From Alligator mississippiensis (lineage: Eukaryota > Chordata > Crocodylia > Alligatoridae), in the NCBI RefSeq assembly GCF_030867095.1, contig NC_081824.1:347732203-347796202 (forward strand): a stretch of 64,000 nucleotides of DNA, written 5' to 3'. This document shows positions 44,366 to 55,565 of the stretch, in pieces. Below the pieces are notes generated by a model that searched no databases, was not told the DNA's origin, and saw nothing but the letters and a program-made list of their open reading frames with translations. How positions within the stretch are numbered: position 1 is the stretch's first letter; each line of letters begins with the position of its first letter. Made by a program: the position numbers and the translations under genes.

Positions 44366-45768
44366 TCTCACATGCTAAGGAATGTGTCAATGCTGGTAGC
44401 GATGTCCTCCTCTTCTGTGGGGTGCAGGGACATGTAGTGCAGCCACAAGTAGCCCTCCAGTCAGCAGTGGAAGTTGCAGGTCAGCCTGGGTTTGCACCCC
44501 TAACTGTTGAAGCTCAGGGTCCCATGCCAGGTGCTCAGTTTCATCTGGGGCACCGTGGCAATCAGCAGCAGGGCATAGTGGATTGTGCACCCATCAGTCC
44601 ACACAAACAGCTCTTCGCGCAGCGCCTAGGACACACACAGCAGGGGCATATTCAAGGTGCACAGGGGGCCCAGGGACACAGCCACCCATGGATCCCCCAC
44701 CTTCCCCCTTCCTCCCCAACAAACCAACCTCCCTTCCCGTCTCCACCCAACAACAGAGCCCCTCCACCACCCACCAACAATAAAACAACCTATTTCCCAT
44801 GCAAACTATTTACAAGGTTGTATATGTGCTGTCCCAGGGTGGGGGGCCATGGGGTAGAGGTGCCTAGGGGAAGAGCCCGGGGACAGGTGGCCAGCACCTG
44901 AGTCTCTGGCCATTACTTTGTGAGTGTGCATGCTGTGGTGAGCTGTGAGGGGTAGTAGAATTGGCGATGGCAGCTGGTGATCCCCCAATGTGGGCGGCTC
45001 CTACTCTGGCAGCCAGCGCTCAGTGGCAACAGGGCCAGCATGCAGCCCTGGCCCCGCTGCAGGCAGCTCCAGCTCTGTGCCCATGCTCAGGGACCATGTT
45101 AAGTCAGCTGGACAGGCCCGAGCCCAGGCAGCTTACAGTTGAGCCCCCCATCCCCACTCATTCAACAGGGGCAGGTGGGCTGGTGGGTGCTGGCTGCAGG
45201 CAGCCTGCTTCCCCTGGCCCCTTCCCAGACCAAGACAGGCCAGGCTGCTGGCAGCACCTGCTGCCATGGATCCATACCCTGCTGCCCCTCCCTCTGCTCC
45301 TGCAGTACAGCTGCTCGCCTGTGCTGCCATCAAGTCCATGGCACCCGGGCTCAGGGGGTGCAGGGCTCCTGGACAACTGGGATGAGGAGCTGCCTGTGCC
45401 CCTGCCCTCCCTGCATGGGGCCTCTCCAGGGAGGCACCCCAGGACCAGTCCCCACCCCTGCACCAGCACCGCGCCCCAAGCGTGCTCCAGCTGTGTATGT
45501 CTCGGGTGCTGTGTGAGGAGCTGTTTGTGTGGACTGAGGGGTGCATAAGCTACTATGCCCTGCTGCTGCTGATTGCCATGGTGCCCCAGATGAACCTGAA
45601 CACTTGGCATGGGACCCTAAGCTTTGACAGTGCAGGGGGCAAGCCTGAGCTGCCCTGCAACTTCCATTGGTGCTTGGAGGACTACTTGTGGCTGCACTAC
45701 ATGTCCCTGCCCCCCACAGCCAAGGAGGACATCACCACTAGCATTGAAGCATTCCTTAGCATATGAGA
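44366..45768. repeat. Inverted pair of coding-like segments
   Basis: 44366-44650 is the reverse complement, with divergence, of about 45487-45768, with some 840 bp between them. Both arms begin and end with CTCTCACATGCTAAGGAAT or its complement. In the outward sense each arm encodes a similar peptide (see next entry), so the similarity is constrained or recent. This may be two insertions in opposite orientation or part of a foldback element. Confidence 0.7.
45479..45766 (+). CDS. Unrecognised C-terminal coding segment with poly(A) signal
   Basis: The frame ending at 45766 reads EELFVWTEGCISYYALLLLI, then MNLNTWHGTLSFDS, LPCNFHWCLEDYLWLHYMSL and KEDITTSIEAFLSI before the stop. An AATAAA signal follows at about 45807 (CTCAATAAAGTTTTTCACTG), as at a real gene or retrocopy 3' end. 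The minus-strand arm at 44399-44655 carries a broken version (EELFVWTDGC, WHGTLSFNS, LWLHYMSL, EDIATSIDTFLSM) with two stops. I do not recognise the family. The start is unknown: the frame stays open upstream through GC-rich sequence without homology I can name. Probably a transposon- or retrocopy-derived gene fragment. Confidence 0.5.
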   Translation, partial: SVLQLCMSRVLCEELFVWTEGCISYYALLLLIAMVPQMNLNTWHGTLSFDSAGGKPELPCNFHWCLEDYLWLHYMSLPPTAKEDITTSIEAFLSI

Positions 45769-46386
45769 GGCCTGAGCCTGCCTAGCTGTGAGGCATAGGC
45801 TGCTCAATAAAGTTTTTCACTGTCTCCCATCTGCCTGCATGCTGTGGTGGGGGGGAACCCGGGGGACAGAGGAGTGTGGCCGGATAGTGGGAGGAGAGTG
45901 GGGGTAGGGGCAGGAACAGGGGCTGGGGGCCAGGGAGGGCCCTCCCCACAGTACAGGGTTTACCATGTAGCTGGAGCTGACATGGCTGGCAGCTCTGCTC
46001 AGTCTTGGCTGGTGGAGATGGTGTGAAGCTCTGGGTGGACTCTTCAGACACTGGGGGCACAGCGTGCAGGCACCCAGGTAGCATCCCCCTCAGGAGGAGC
46101 AGGTGCTGCTGGCAGCCAGCAGTGGTATGGCTGGCTGCACCTTTTGGCTGGGGCTGAAGCTGCAGAGATGTGGGAACAGATGCTGGCCTGGGCTCCCTGA
46201 GCTGTTGGTGGAGTCTGGGGGCAGGGAGCTCAATGGGATGAGCTGCTGCCACCCTGAGGGGTCCTCTCCTGGCAGCACATCACCACAGATACCAGGCCAC
46301 AGCAAGGGCTCAGGCAAGTTGCCCATGCTGCTGTACGCAACATGGCTGAGGCTTGAGTCCTGGGGTGTGAGGATGTCTGCCAGTTT
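45769..46386. other. GC-rich sequence between the two coding remnants
   Basis: Low-complexity Pro/Ser/Gln-rich frames on the minus strand (45782-46252) and others on plus. I cannot support any as genes. Confidence 0.4.
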
Positions 46387-46750
46387 TTACATAAAGGGTA
46401 TGGTCTTGCAGGCACTCCTCAACTGACAATTGTGATCAGGGATGGAAACCCAAAGTGTCCGCAAGGCCTTGACCTTTATATAGTAATGCTGCGCTGACCA
46501 GTTCTGCTCATGCTCCTGCATCCGGTCTGACAGCCTCTCACAGACATGAGCATTGGAGCACCCACCCTGCATGAACTGGCCTTGCCCCACAGTGCCACAA
46601 GGTTGCTAGTCTTCTCACTGGACCATTTAGGGCCCGGGTGGTGGGCACTGGCATTGACAATGATGAGGCCATCAGGGCTCCCATGCCAGCTCTCCAGGCC
46701 TCTGCTTGGCTGTCCCTGTGCTGCCAGGCCTGGGCAGCTGCCCAACACAG
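46387..46750 (-). pseudogene. Myb/SANT-like (trihelix) domain gene, frameshifted
   Basis: The minus strand reads HHPGPKWSSEKTSNLVALWG. After one frameshift near 46580-46590 it continues FMQGGCSNAHVCERLSDRMQ, WSAQHYYIKVKALRTLWVSI, PDHNCQLRSACKTIPFM and a stop. The spaced Trp residues and the 'IKVKALR..W....DHN' helix match the Myb/SANT-like DNA-binding domain found in vertebrate MSANTD proteins and in the accessory gene of Harbinger transposons. Upstream coding to about 46998 is possible but in shifting frames. The nearby foldback elements make a transposon origin plausible; a decayed retrocopy of a host MSANTD gene is the alternative. Confidence 0.7.
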
Positions 46751-47158
46751 GTACACAGTGTGGGACTGGCAGCCACACAGCAAGGCAATGCCCCACAGCA
46801 CCTGCAGACTCTGAGCAGAGTGCTAGTGGTGGGCTGTGGCCAGCTGGACCTGGCCTTGGTGGCCATGAGCTTCTTGCAGCTGGGGGTAGGTGCTGGCAGG
46901 CCTGGCAAGAGCCTGCAGCACCCCGCAGTGCCAGGCAGTGGCACTGGGGTGCAGGCAAGCTGGTGCAGCTGGCCTGTGGCCTGCACAGGGGAACACAAGG
47001 GCCTGGAGTGGCCTTAGGCTGCCTGCTCATGCCCCAGGGCTCAAAATGCCTGCAGGATTTTAAGGGCCTGAGGCTGAGGCAAACATAGCGCCTTCCCAGC
47101 CCTGGGGCTAGCCTGGAGCTGATTGCGACAGGGCTGCCCAGGAGCTAATTTGCCCAGT
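46751..47158. other. GC-rich sequence, possibly 5' part of the Myb-like gene
   Basis: Frames on both strands without recognised domains. Repeated GCAGTGGCACTGG and CTGCAGCACC-like words. Confidence 0.35.
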
Positions 47159-47345
47159 TCGCATCTACACGTGCATTACTGCAGTTACTACTCACAAGTA
47201 AATTTGCTACTTGCATTTGCAGGTAGCAAATTTACTCGTGAGTAGCATCATTTACTGCTCAGTAAGCATGTGCACATGTAGATGCGCACACTTACTACAC
47301 AGTAAACTATGCTACTGCACAGTAAAGTGTCTCATGTAGACACAC
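47159..47345. repeat. Foldback MITE-like element and adjoining half-element
   Basis: CGCATCTACACGTGCA (47160) pairs with TGCACATGTAGATGCG (about 47270-47285). The inner arm ACTCACAAGTAAATTTGCTA pairs with TAGCAAATTTACTCGTGAGT around 47220, giving one hairpin over about 128 bp. 47286-47345 adds a further half-element ending CTCATGTAGACACAC. Same CTACACA/CTACATG terminal family as at 3388. Confidence 0.8.
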
Positions 47346-49751
47346 TCGGCATCAACCACTTTGAGCAAATTTGCCTCACCATGGAGGTGAATAGGCAAGA
47401 GAAACAAAGGGAAAGAGCTGTGACCTGACTTCACCGGGATCCATTCTTTCCTTCTGGAACTGTATGCCACGTCTACAGTTGAATACGCAGGTCTTGGATT
47501 GGCTTCTTCAGTCATCTCTGAGTTCACCGATGTCTTCCTTATCTACTCTAAGGCCATCATTCTCATATTGAGGGACTGCTGCTACCACCACCTCTGGAAA
47601 TACTACTCAATGTGAGCAGACTCCCTGTTTACAAGTATCCTTTTTATTTTACTTTTAAAAGCTTGATACAGAGCCAAAATTTCTGTAGCTGTGGAATTAA
47701 TCAAATTTCATCCTGAGCAGTATTATTAATTTACAGAACTTTTCCCTGAGATGAAATTGGCCATTAAAATATAATGTCTCCTACAGTACTACTTCAGAGA
47801 CCACACACACTTAAGAGCATATTATATTGGTCTTTAATTCACAGGTGTCTAGTATCAGTGACTTAGAGATAAATTAGTCTACTCATTGAGAATGTAATCC
47901 ACTGTGGTTTCAACTGATAAACCTAGGGAAAAACCACAAGCCTTGAGAGTGTGCACCTCCAGCCAAAACTTACTAAACTTCCAGTACCAGGGAAGCAGAG
48001 CTCTGGGCCAGGAGCCAAGAGCAAGCAGAAAAGCAAATAAATACCACAGAATACAAACCTGCACTTTAACAAAAAAGAAATTTTAAAGGTGTGTCTGAGC
48101 CTAAGTGGCTGCACGGGCTAGTTTCTATAGCCACCTGCAACATATCTGGCTGCCTTTGATACCCCATCCTGAAGGACCAAGTACCCACGTACATCTGGGT
48201 CAGCTAGGGCCAATCTTTCACCTCAAGTTCCTGGAGCTTTAGCACAGATGCTTTGAGTGTTTTGCCACTCTGTCCCCTTCACCTTAACACCAGTTCTGAA
48301 ACTTTCATCCCCTAGAAATGAAGCGATCAAACAAAACCGGTTGGGTGCTAGCAGTCAAGACAGAAGACAATCTAAATAATTTGGAATATCAGCCATCACT
48401 TATTTTCCACCAAATGCAAAGATCTTGAGCATTAATTCTTGTCACATTAACCATTTCTCAGAATACTTCTATCACTTGTGTATCCTGAAGCATTCTCTGG
48501 CAGTAAACTGATACAGTTCAACTAATGAATGTCAATGAATAAGTAATTAACAGTATTAACATGCAGGGAAGAATTTAGACATACATTTAGACACATTGTC
48601 ATTACATAGTTTTCTCGTCAATTGATCTGTCTTGTGCAATTTAGCCTATTAGATCCATCAATTGCTAGTGACAAAGTGAGAGCAGGTCTTAATCAGGTAA
48701 GTGAGAAAGTATTGCTTGACAGCTCCCTTTGGGGCGGCACTCATCTGGGCCCTGACTACGGAGCAGGGATTAACAACATCAAGTACTGGAAAGTTGACCT
48801 TAAGCAAAGGTCAGTGGAAGATTACTGTAAGCAAGAGCAGACTAAGGCTTCCTATGTTCCTCTTCTATAGGTTGTATAAGCCATATTTTCTCCTCTGATT
48901 CTCACCGAGCCTTCCAGCAGCTGGAGCGTTTCCAAGTGCTCAGCCTTTGCTCTTTATATTTATTTTGACTGTCACACATTTTGTGACTTGCACTGCTCAT
49001 CCCCCTTTTCCAAACATCACTAGCTGTTCTGGTTCTCTGTGTTGTGCAGCCACTGCCTTGCTCATCACCTCCTGAAGAAGCAGCTACACCTGGGTGTTTG
49101 CTGTTAGTGCAGTGAGGTGGAAGCACATCATTTTCATGTGCTGAGATGAAATGATCCCTTTTCTGAGGAAAGATCAAACAGCTCCTGTGCAAGGCAGGGA
49201 TGATGTTTCCAAAGTGTAAAAAATATGCTTTCATCTGGGGGTTCTGCCATCAGGCACCTGAGATACAATTGTAGCTTTAAAGTGTATATACTTGAAGGTA
49301 TGTTTGGCATAAGGTGTATTTACCAGGTGTTTCTAGTCTACATATCATGATCTGTGTGTTTTCTCTTTTCCCCAGCCTAAATCATTGGCTTTCACAATGT
49401 ATAGCTTTCCTCTTAGTCAGCTGTACCCCGACCATGTTCTGGAGCTTTCCTCTTAGTCAGCTGTACCCCAACCATGTTCTGGTCATCCTTTCTTCAGATA
49501 AACCCAACCTGGTGATCCCCCAAATTATAATCCTCATATAGATTGCATCCAAGAGTAATGAGGTCCTAGACCCACCATCTTCCTGCACAAGAGACGAGTG
49601 TAGCCAACACCACATCTGGCTGTATGTTGCAACACAGTTACGAGACAGCCGTTAGGACAAGTCTAAAGCAGAGCTTGAACTCATACCCCTGTGGCCCCAG
49701 CAAGACACTTTAAGGACTCTGCCATTTCAGAGCTCCAGCACCAACCGCATC
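47346..49751. other. Mostly unique sequence
   Basis: Only the 40-bp tandem duplication at 49403-49482 stands out. No supported genes. Confidence 0.45.
49403..49482. repeat. 40-bp tandem duplication
   Basis: AGCTTTCCTCTTAGTCAGCT and the next 20 bases are repeated immediately with a single G-to-A difference. Confidence 0.92.
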
Positions 49752-50404
49752 CAGGGACAGATCCAGGATGTGGCAGGGGTGGCTGCATTCCTGATCCCAG
49801 TGTCCTGCTTTGCAACCCACCGATGTGAGCAGACCTCATTGCAAGAGACTGGGGACATTTTTAAGTCCCCAAAGTAGGTAACAATCCCCTCTGTGCTCAA
49901 AGCCACATCCTCTCCTCGTCCCGTCTCTCCTCTTTCCTGCCCTGGCTGCTGTCACAGAGGGCTGGGCAAGCTTCAAAGCCATTCCTGCCCACTCCAGTCA
50001 GTCTGGATGGGGTTTGGGCCCAGCAACAGTAGCAGCAGTGGTGATGGGCTGGGGTTGGGTTCCTTCCATCCTGTACAGTCTCCTTGAAGTAGGTGTGGGG
50101 AGCAGAAGCTAACCCTGCCCCACCATCACCACTCCCACTATCACTGTTCCCATGCTTTCTGGCTGTAGTGGGCAGGAGTAGCTTTGAAGCTCCCTCCATC
50201 CCTGGAACAGCAGGGAAAGCAGCCAAGACAAGCAGGGAAGCAGGGGAAAGGGAAGGGATGTGCCTTTGAGCACAAAGGAGAAGTGGGGGAGATTTGTACC
50301 TGCTTTGGGGACTTTTAAGGAAGTCCCCAGAGGCTCCCACAGTGCAGTCCACCCTGCAAAGGGAGCACAGCTGTGCCACTGCACCCCATCTGGATCCATC
50401 TCTG
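49752..50404. repeat. 653-bp palindromic element
   Basis: The left end CAGGGACAGATCCAGGATG mirrors the right end CATCTGGATCCATCTCTG. Inwards, TTAAGTCCCCAAAGTAGGTA mirrors TACCTGCTTTGGGGACTTTT, and GCTTCAAAGCCATTCCTGCC mirrors GGCAGGAGTAGCTTTGAAGC. The centre is near 50085. Arms of about 320 bp are diverged by small indels. No coding content. Confidence 0.8.
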
Positions 50405-50574
50405 AGTTATTTATTTTTACAGAACCACCAAACTGTTCCCTGACTTTCATACTCTTTACATATTTAGCAAGTCATTTGGACTGTCAGCAACCCAGTTCCT
50501 AAATCAGGGTGATACCTTCTACCCTAGCAAATGATGCACTAGGAGTTATGTTTCTGATTTCTGCTGATGACTAC

Positions 50575-50700
50575 TAATATTTCTGGACACTTCACAGTGC
50601 TTATTGATCAAAGTCCCATATCTGTACCCGAGGAAATAGGCCACTAGAATTTGCTCATTTTACAAATAAAGTGATTGGAGAGGTTGTGTGAATTAGAAAA
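50575..50700 (-). repeat. MIR-like fragment
   Basis: CTCATTTTACAAATAAAGTG, then GGAGAGGTTGTGTGAATTAG, resembles the MIR 'cattttacagatggggaaactgag...agaggttaagtgacttg' order. Diverged. Confidence 0.5.
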
Positions 50701-50754
50701 GATTTACAGTCTCTTCGCTATTCTTGGCCAAGATCCTGGTTCAACGTGTCCCAG

Positions 50755-51035
50755 AAAGAGCACTTACATAATGATGCACGGGTGGCCAAGCAGGAGCATG
50801 CATACTACAATTAGCACAGAAAGCTTCTGTGCATGGCATGCAGCAGATCAAGGTGGGGACAGGCAGCACAGTTGCAGATATGGCAAGAAGCAGAAAGCAG
50901 AGTAGCAGATCAGCCAGGGAGTGTAGAGCAGAAAGCAGAGCAGTAGGCAGGGAGGGGGATGGATCAGAGTGGCATTTGCCTGCCAAAACAGCTGGCCCCC
51001 ACCAAATAAATATATGCACTGGCCACAAAAAACGT
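50755..51035 (+). repeat. Interspersed repeat, copy B
   Basis: Its right part (from about 50870) is the partner of 44185-44365. This copy extends further left with GAGCACTTACATAATGATGC and GGTGGGGACAGGCAGCACAG. No coding potential supported. Confidence 0.75.
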
Positions 51036-53470
51036 GAAGTGCTATGTACATGTTAGTAGGGTGGTTAAATGCACAGATATGTGCAGTGACATAACTAACC
51101 CCACAGCTTCACAAAGATCAATAAATGTCATATATAAGGACACTGAATACTGAAAACGATTGCATTTCTTCAAAGGTAGGAATTGATTAAAAAAATCAGC
51201 TGGAGATCATAAATATTCTGACAGTGTAAGACTGGAAAGATATAATATGTGACCCCCACAATTAATTTTATCTTCAATTAAGCAACATAGAATGAGTTGA
51301 GTACTTATTCAAAAAAATCAATTTGGTGGCTAAAGTTTATTTGTCTAGCTTTCTTTTTCATATTTACAATATTATGATTAATTCACCAGGAAAATCAGAG
51401 ATGTAGAAATTAGTATATAAATTAAGTGAGTTTTATTTAATGCAAATTCTAGGAACCATAAATGTAATCAAACAACATAGAACAAGTGCTGTTGTGCAGA
51501 TTATAAATTAGATAGGTGATAAAAGTTCCATTTTCTGATCTCTTCCTTAAATGAAAGTACCATAAATCACACAAGTAAATATTTTTGACCATTGATTATA
51601 ATATTTAACCAAGAAAGGGTTTGCTTTATAATGCAAAGTGTAGGTAGAGACGGAAAAAATGTAAAGACGTTGAAATAAACCAGTCAGGAATACAAAATAT
51701 ACTGTTGCAATCAACCCATTAAATTATTGTAAGTACTTCAGAATAGGAGGGGCAATCCTTTTGTGAAGTTTCTACAGTGCCTAACACAATGGGGCTCTGA
51801 TCCCTGGCCAGGGCAGTATCACAATGCATAAATGTTCATGCTAACAATTCTGGTTATTGAAATGGATCCACCTCATGTGCACGCCTTGGCATGCTCCTGC
51901 AGCACATACGTGATCCTTTCCAGAACCTAGAAGAACTAGATGAGTATTTTGGAAATCCTCTCCTTTGTATTAATACTATGTATTATTCAGAAGGAACTAG
52001 AAGGAGTGCATCTATTCTTTGGGCACTAGATGGCAGTGATTTGGAATGATGTCCTTTAGTTTATTAAGTGTGTTTGGTGGTGTTTTGTGGTTGAAAGCCA
52101 GGAAGCTTAGCATCTAGTATTTTCCTCTACCATTTTATTTACATAGACAGTGCCATTAACTCAGCTGTTTTAAAAAGACTGGCCATTTCTGAGTAGTGCT
52201 TATGTTTTATCTCTGACTAGGAGCAAACCCCAAAGTTTAGATATACCTGTCCTGAGTACTTTTGTTGTGTTCTGCAAGAAGGAACTGGGAAAAGATGCCT
52301 TCATTTTTAACTTCCACAGTGTCCTGGAGGGGAGGATTTTCGTTTATTTATAAAAAGTACATATGTTTATTATAAGATAAAAATAAGACCTTTAGTATCT
52401 TTCATGAATAAGAGAGCAGGATTAGGGACACAGGCTTTTCAGATCTCCATATTGTTTTAGTATTATACAATCACAACTGGAGTTTGTAAAGGGCATCTAG
52501 ATCTCAGAGGAGAATGGAGGGGGAAGGCACTTCAATGCAAGTTGTCCATGTGCTCATGTCTTGAAAAGGAGACTGACATTAAGAAATTGACATCCTCAGT
52601 AGGGAGAAGTGATTGGAGTGCATTTGCATGGAAAAAACCAAACCACTTGTACCACCATTTCTGCTTTGTTGGAATTAGAGTTTAGCATCTGAGTAAGGGA
52701 CAAGTTGCTATATTTTCAAGTATGGAAATAAATCTGTGCACAAAACAAGCCAAAATTCAACGCCTTGTTAAGAAGAAGCTTGATTGAAGCACATTGTGCC
52801 TCAAAACAACAAAAGGGGGATTATAAATACTATGTTCTTGAGGGCTCTGAGGTAGACTTAGTAAAAGAATCAGAAATGGAAATATTTCTGTCCTTCATTT
52901 CAATGTGAAATAATTGTCTGAATGCATACAAAGGAATCTCTGCGTGTAGCTTCATCAGTAGAGATATATAACAGAAAGTCTGCTCTACTTTAGCCAGAGA
53001 TGCAGTAACTTAACTTTCTTTTTGTTGTTTCCTGCAGTAAAAAGTCCTGAATTTTTCCAAGATATGACAGCGGCATATTTTAGGACATGATGAGCAAAGA
53101 AATTGGTTGTTTTTGCTTGGGCCTCTGTAGGACTTTTGCTAGCTGAAGAGTCTGTCAGCAATTTAAGTGACTTTATACCCACTCTGTTGTTGTTGCTGCA
53201 AGTCTGCATGTAAGACATTACTTTTAAAAACTGCATGTAAAGCAGAGCCTAGTCCTTTACCCTTAGAGGAATTTGAAGATATACGCCGCTTACAGAAATT
53301 ACATTTTTTGCATGCCGAGACCCCTGAAAGAGCTCTACAGCCATAACATAACAAACATTCATGACTGCCAAGCGTTTTAAAAGGGACAGTTGCACGAAAA
53401 TGTAACCCTCATGTGAAGAAGTATCAGCCAGGGACAGTCTATGGCAGAGCACCTTACAGAATCTGTGTAC
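51036..53470. other. AT-rich sequence
   Basis: An MIR/L2-type tail fragment is likely at 51765-51835 (TACAGTGCCTAACACAATGG, GGGCTCTGATCCCTGG). I see nothing else. Confidence 0.45.
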
Positions 53471-53479
53471 AGGTTAATT

Positions 53480-53990
53480 TGGGGTTAATTAATGGGTGAG
53501 TCCTCCCACATCCCATGCAGGTTTGCAGGGCTGGGCTGGTGCTTGCACTGCTGAGCATCAGCCCAGCCCCACCCTGGGGCTGTCACAGAGAGGAGACAGA
53601 AGAGGGGTAGGGGAAGGGAGCTCCCACTGTTGTGTATGCCTCCCAGTGACCCCTGCTGTTGCCATGGGGGAGCCAGGCCAGGCCCACAAAGTGGAAGGGT
53701 TCCCTTCCCCCTCACCCACTGCACAAGCATCTTGACAGTAGCTGGAGCAGAGGAAGTGGGGAGAGAGAAATGGAGCCCCTCCACACCTCACAGGTCCAGC
53801 ACAGCTCTCCCTAAGACCACAGCAAGAGTAGTTGGGGGGGCCCCACTTGGCACACATGGTGAGGGAGGTCCATTCCTTCCCCTACCCAAGGCTCTTGACA
53901 ATGGGTGCCTCACAGCTGCCATGGCCAGAGCTGGGGCAGAGGGGAGGGAAACGGAGCCTCCCCACTTCACACATATGACCTACCTCCTCT
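53480..53990. repeat. GC-rich tandem repeat, ~160-185 bp unit
   Basis: GGAGCAGAGGAAGTGGGGAG near 53743 recurs as GGGGCAGAGGGGAGGGAAAC near 53934 and more weakly near 53590. CACAAAGTGGAAGGGTTCC (53684) parallels CACACATGGTGAGGGAGGT (53850). About 2.5 diverged units. Overlapping frames here are compositional. Confidence 0.5.
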
Positions 53991-54014
53991 GCCGGGTTCA
54001 ATGGTGATCAAACT

Positions 54015-54340
54015 CAGTGGTTCTCAACCTTTTTCATGCCAGGACCCATTAATATAATTATCAGCTTGACCTACACTTCCTGACCCCGACCCACACAGTC
54101 TCTCTCTCTCTCCCTCCCTCTCCCTCTTTACCCTCCTTTGGCTGCTGCTTCTGGCCCCCTCCCTCGGCCCAGCACCTGGGGCTGCTCTCACAACCTCCGG
54201 CTGCATGTTGGCTCCATTCAGGCTGCCAGCGTTACAGCCTGCATGGGGAAACCGTGTGATTCCCTGGGGCCTCCCCACAACCCTTTACAATGTCCTTGTA
54301 ACCCACTTTTGGGTTGTGACCCATGGGTTGAGAAACACTG
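54015..54340. mobile_element. hAT-type non-autonomous element
   Basis: Termini CAGTGGTTCTCAACCT and, reverse-complemented, CAGTGTTTCTCAACCC. The right portion carries GGGTTGTGACCCATGGGTTG. The flanking octamers do not match, so the duplication has decayed or an edge is replaced. Contains a CT-rich run at 54100-54128. Confidence 0.8.
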
Positions 54341-55565
54341 TGTCTCTGGTAGGTGTTGTAAGGCTTCAGCTTCTTCTTGATGGGCGCCTTGCCCCCAAGT
54401 GACGTCAGGGTGAGACTTAGGCTCGGGTGCCACCTAGGTGGTATGGGTGCTGCTCCTACTCGCCTGCCACATCTTCGATGTTCTTTGTTGGGGAGGTAGC
54501 TCCCTTCAGGTGGCCCCCAAGGACGAAGATGTCTTGATCCCTGTTCTTTCTTCATGGGGCTCCAAACCTCTCCTTTACCCCACCCTTACCACTCCCATGG
54601 CCCGGACAAACACTACACTCTGCAGGTCTTCCCCTGGATGATTTTTCCTTTTCACCCGACTCACCCACTTCGGAATAGGTCGGGCCTTCCTGGCCAGCTC
54701 AACCTTCCCCACAGCTGGTTCCTTGACTTCAGGCCAACTGGGCCATGTAAGCCTACCCTGTCTTCTGGCTAGCTAGGGCTTCCAATGAACCCAACTGAAG
54801 CCAACATCCAGGCCTCCGCCAAAGGACCCCTGGGATCCTGTCTCCCAGTGCCCCTTTCTGGCTCAAAAACATAAAACTGAAGAAAAAGGATGAGGGACTC
54901 ACTCATCCCTGCGCTCCAGGTGACTGTGGGGGTGGGCCACTGTCCCGTGCCCCACCCTGGTCTACCTCCTCAGTTTGGCCACCTCGGGTCCCCTGCTGAC
55001 CTGGAGTTGCTCCCCATCTTCCCCAGACTGGTGGGGTGTGTGGTTTCCATGCTGGGTTGCTTGTGCCTCCCCGCTGTGCCCCTCGTGGGGGGCAGCTGCT
55101 CCCTGCTGACGCCTCCCGCCACTGAACCTCAATTCCCTGGAGAGGCTGCGGTGACGTTCCTGGGAGATGCTTGTCTCCCTTGGCTAGGGCTTCCTCCCTG
55201 CTGTGCCAGAGCCCTCTGCTCCCCCTCTCTTGCCTTCAACTGGGCGATCTTCCTCCCAGCAGCTGGCGTCTCCCAGTTGGCATTCTCTTCTCCCTCCGCC
55301 AGCCCCACAACTGTTTTCCTAGCTGCTATTTGAGCAGCCTGCGGTTCTCGGAGGCTCCACCCACTTCCCTCGCTGATCTGCAGCTGCAGGCAACTCCGGA
55401 ATCGTGGAGCCGGTGCCTGTGATTCCTCCCAGCTGCTGCTCATTGGGATCCCTGTGGTAGGTATCAGGCATGTGGGGTGGGGGTCCAAGACCCCTTAGAG
55501 GGGCTTTCACTGCCCCTCTCACACACTGCTGTAACTCATGGCACTTTGTGTAAAGTGCCATTAGT
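54341..55565. repeat. GC-rich segment, possibly an LTR fragment
   Basis: 1.2 kb of GC-rich sequence in an AT-rich region, with sharp compositional edges. It ends in a perfect hairpin (ATGGCACTTT at 55538-55547 pairing with 55552-55561). Several frames of 80-147 codons overlap without domains. Solo LTR is a guess; no TG...CA boundary with duplication could be proved. Confidence 0.35.

Noticed and set aside
44961..45548. 195-codon plus frame
   Set aside because: It runs across the start of the unrecognised coding segment in a different phase from the peptide conserved between the two arms, so it is a shadow.
54007..54348. 8-bp duplication for the hAT element
   Set aside because: The flanking octamers ATCAAACT and TGTCTCTG do not match; the element call rests on termini only.
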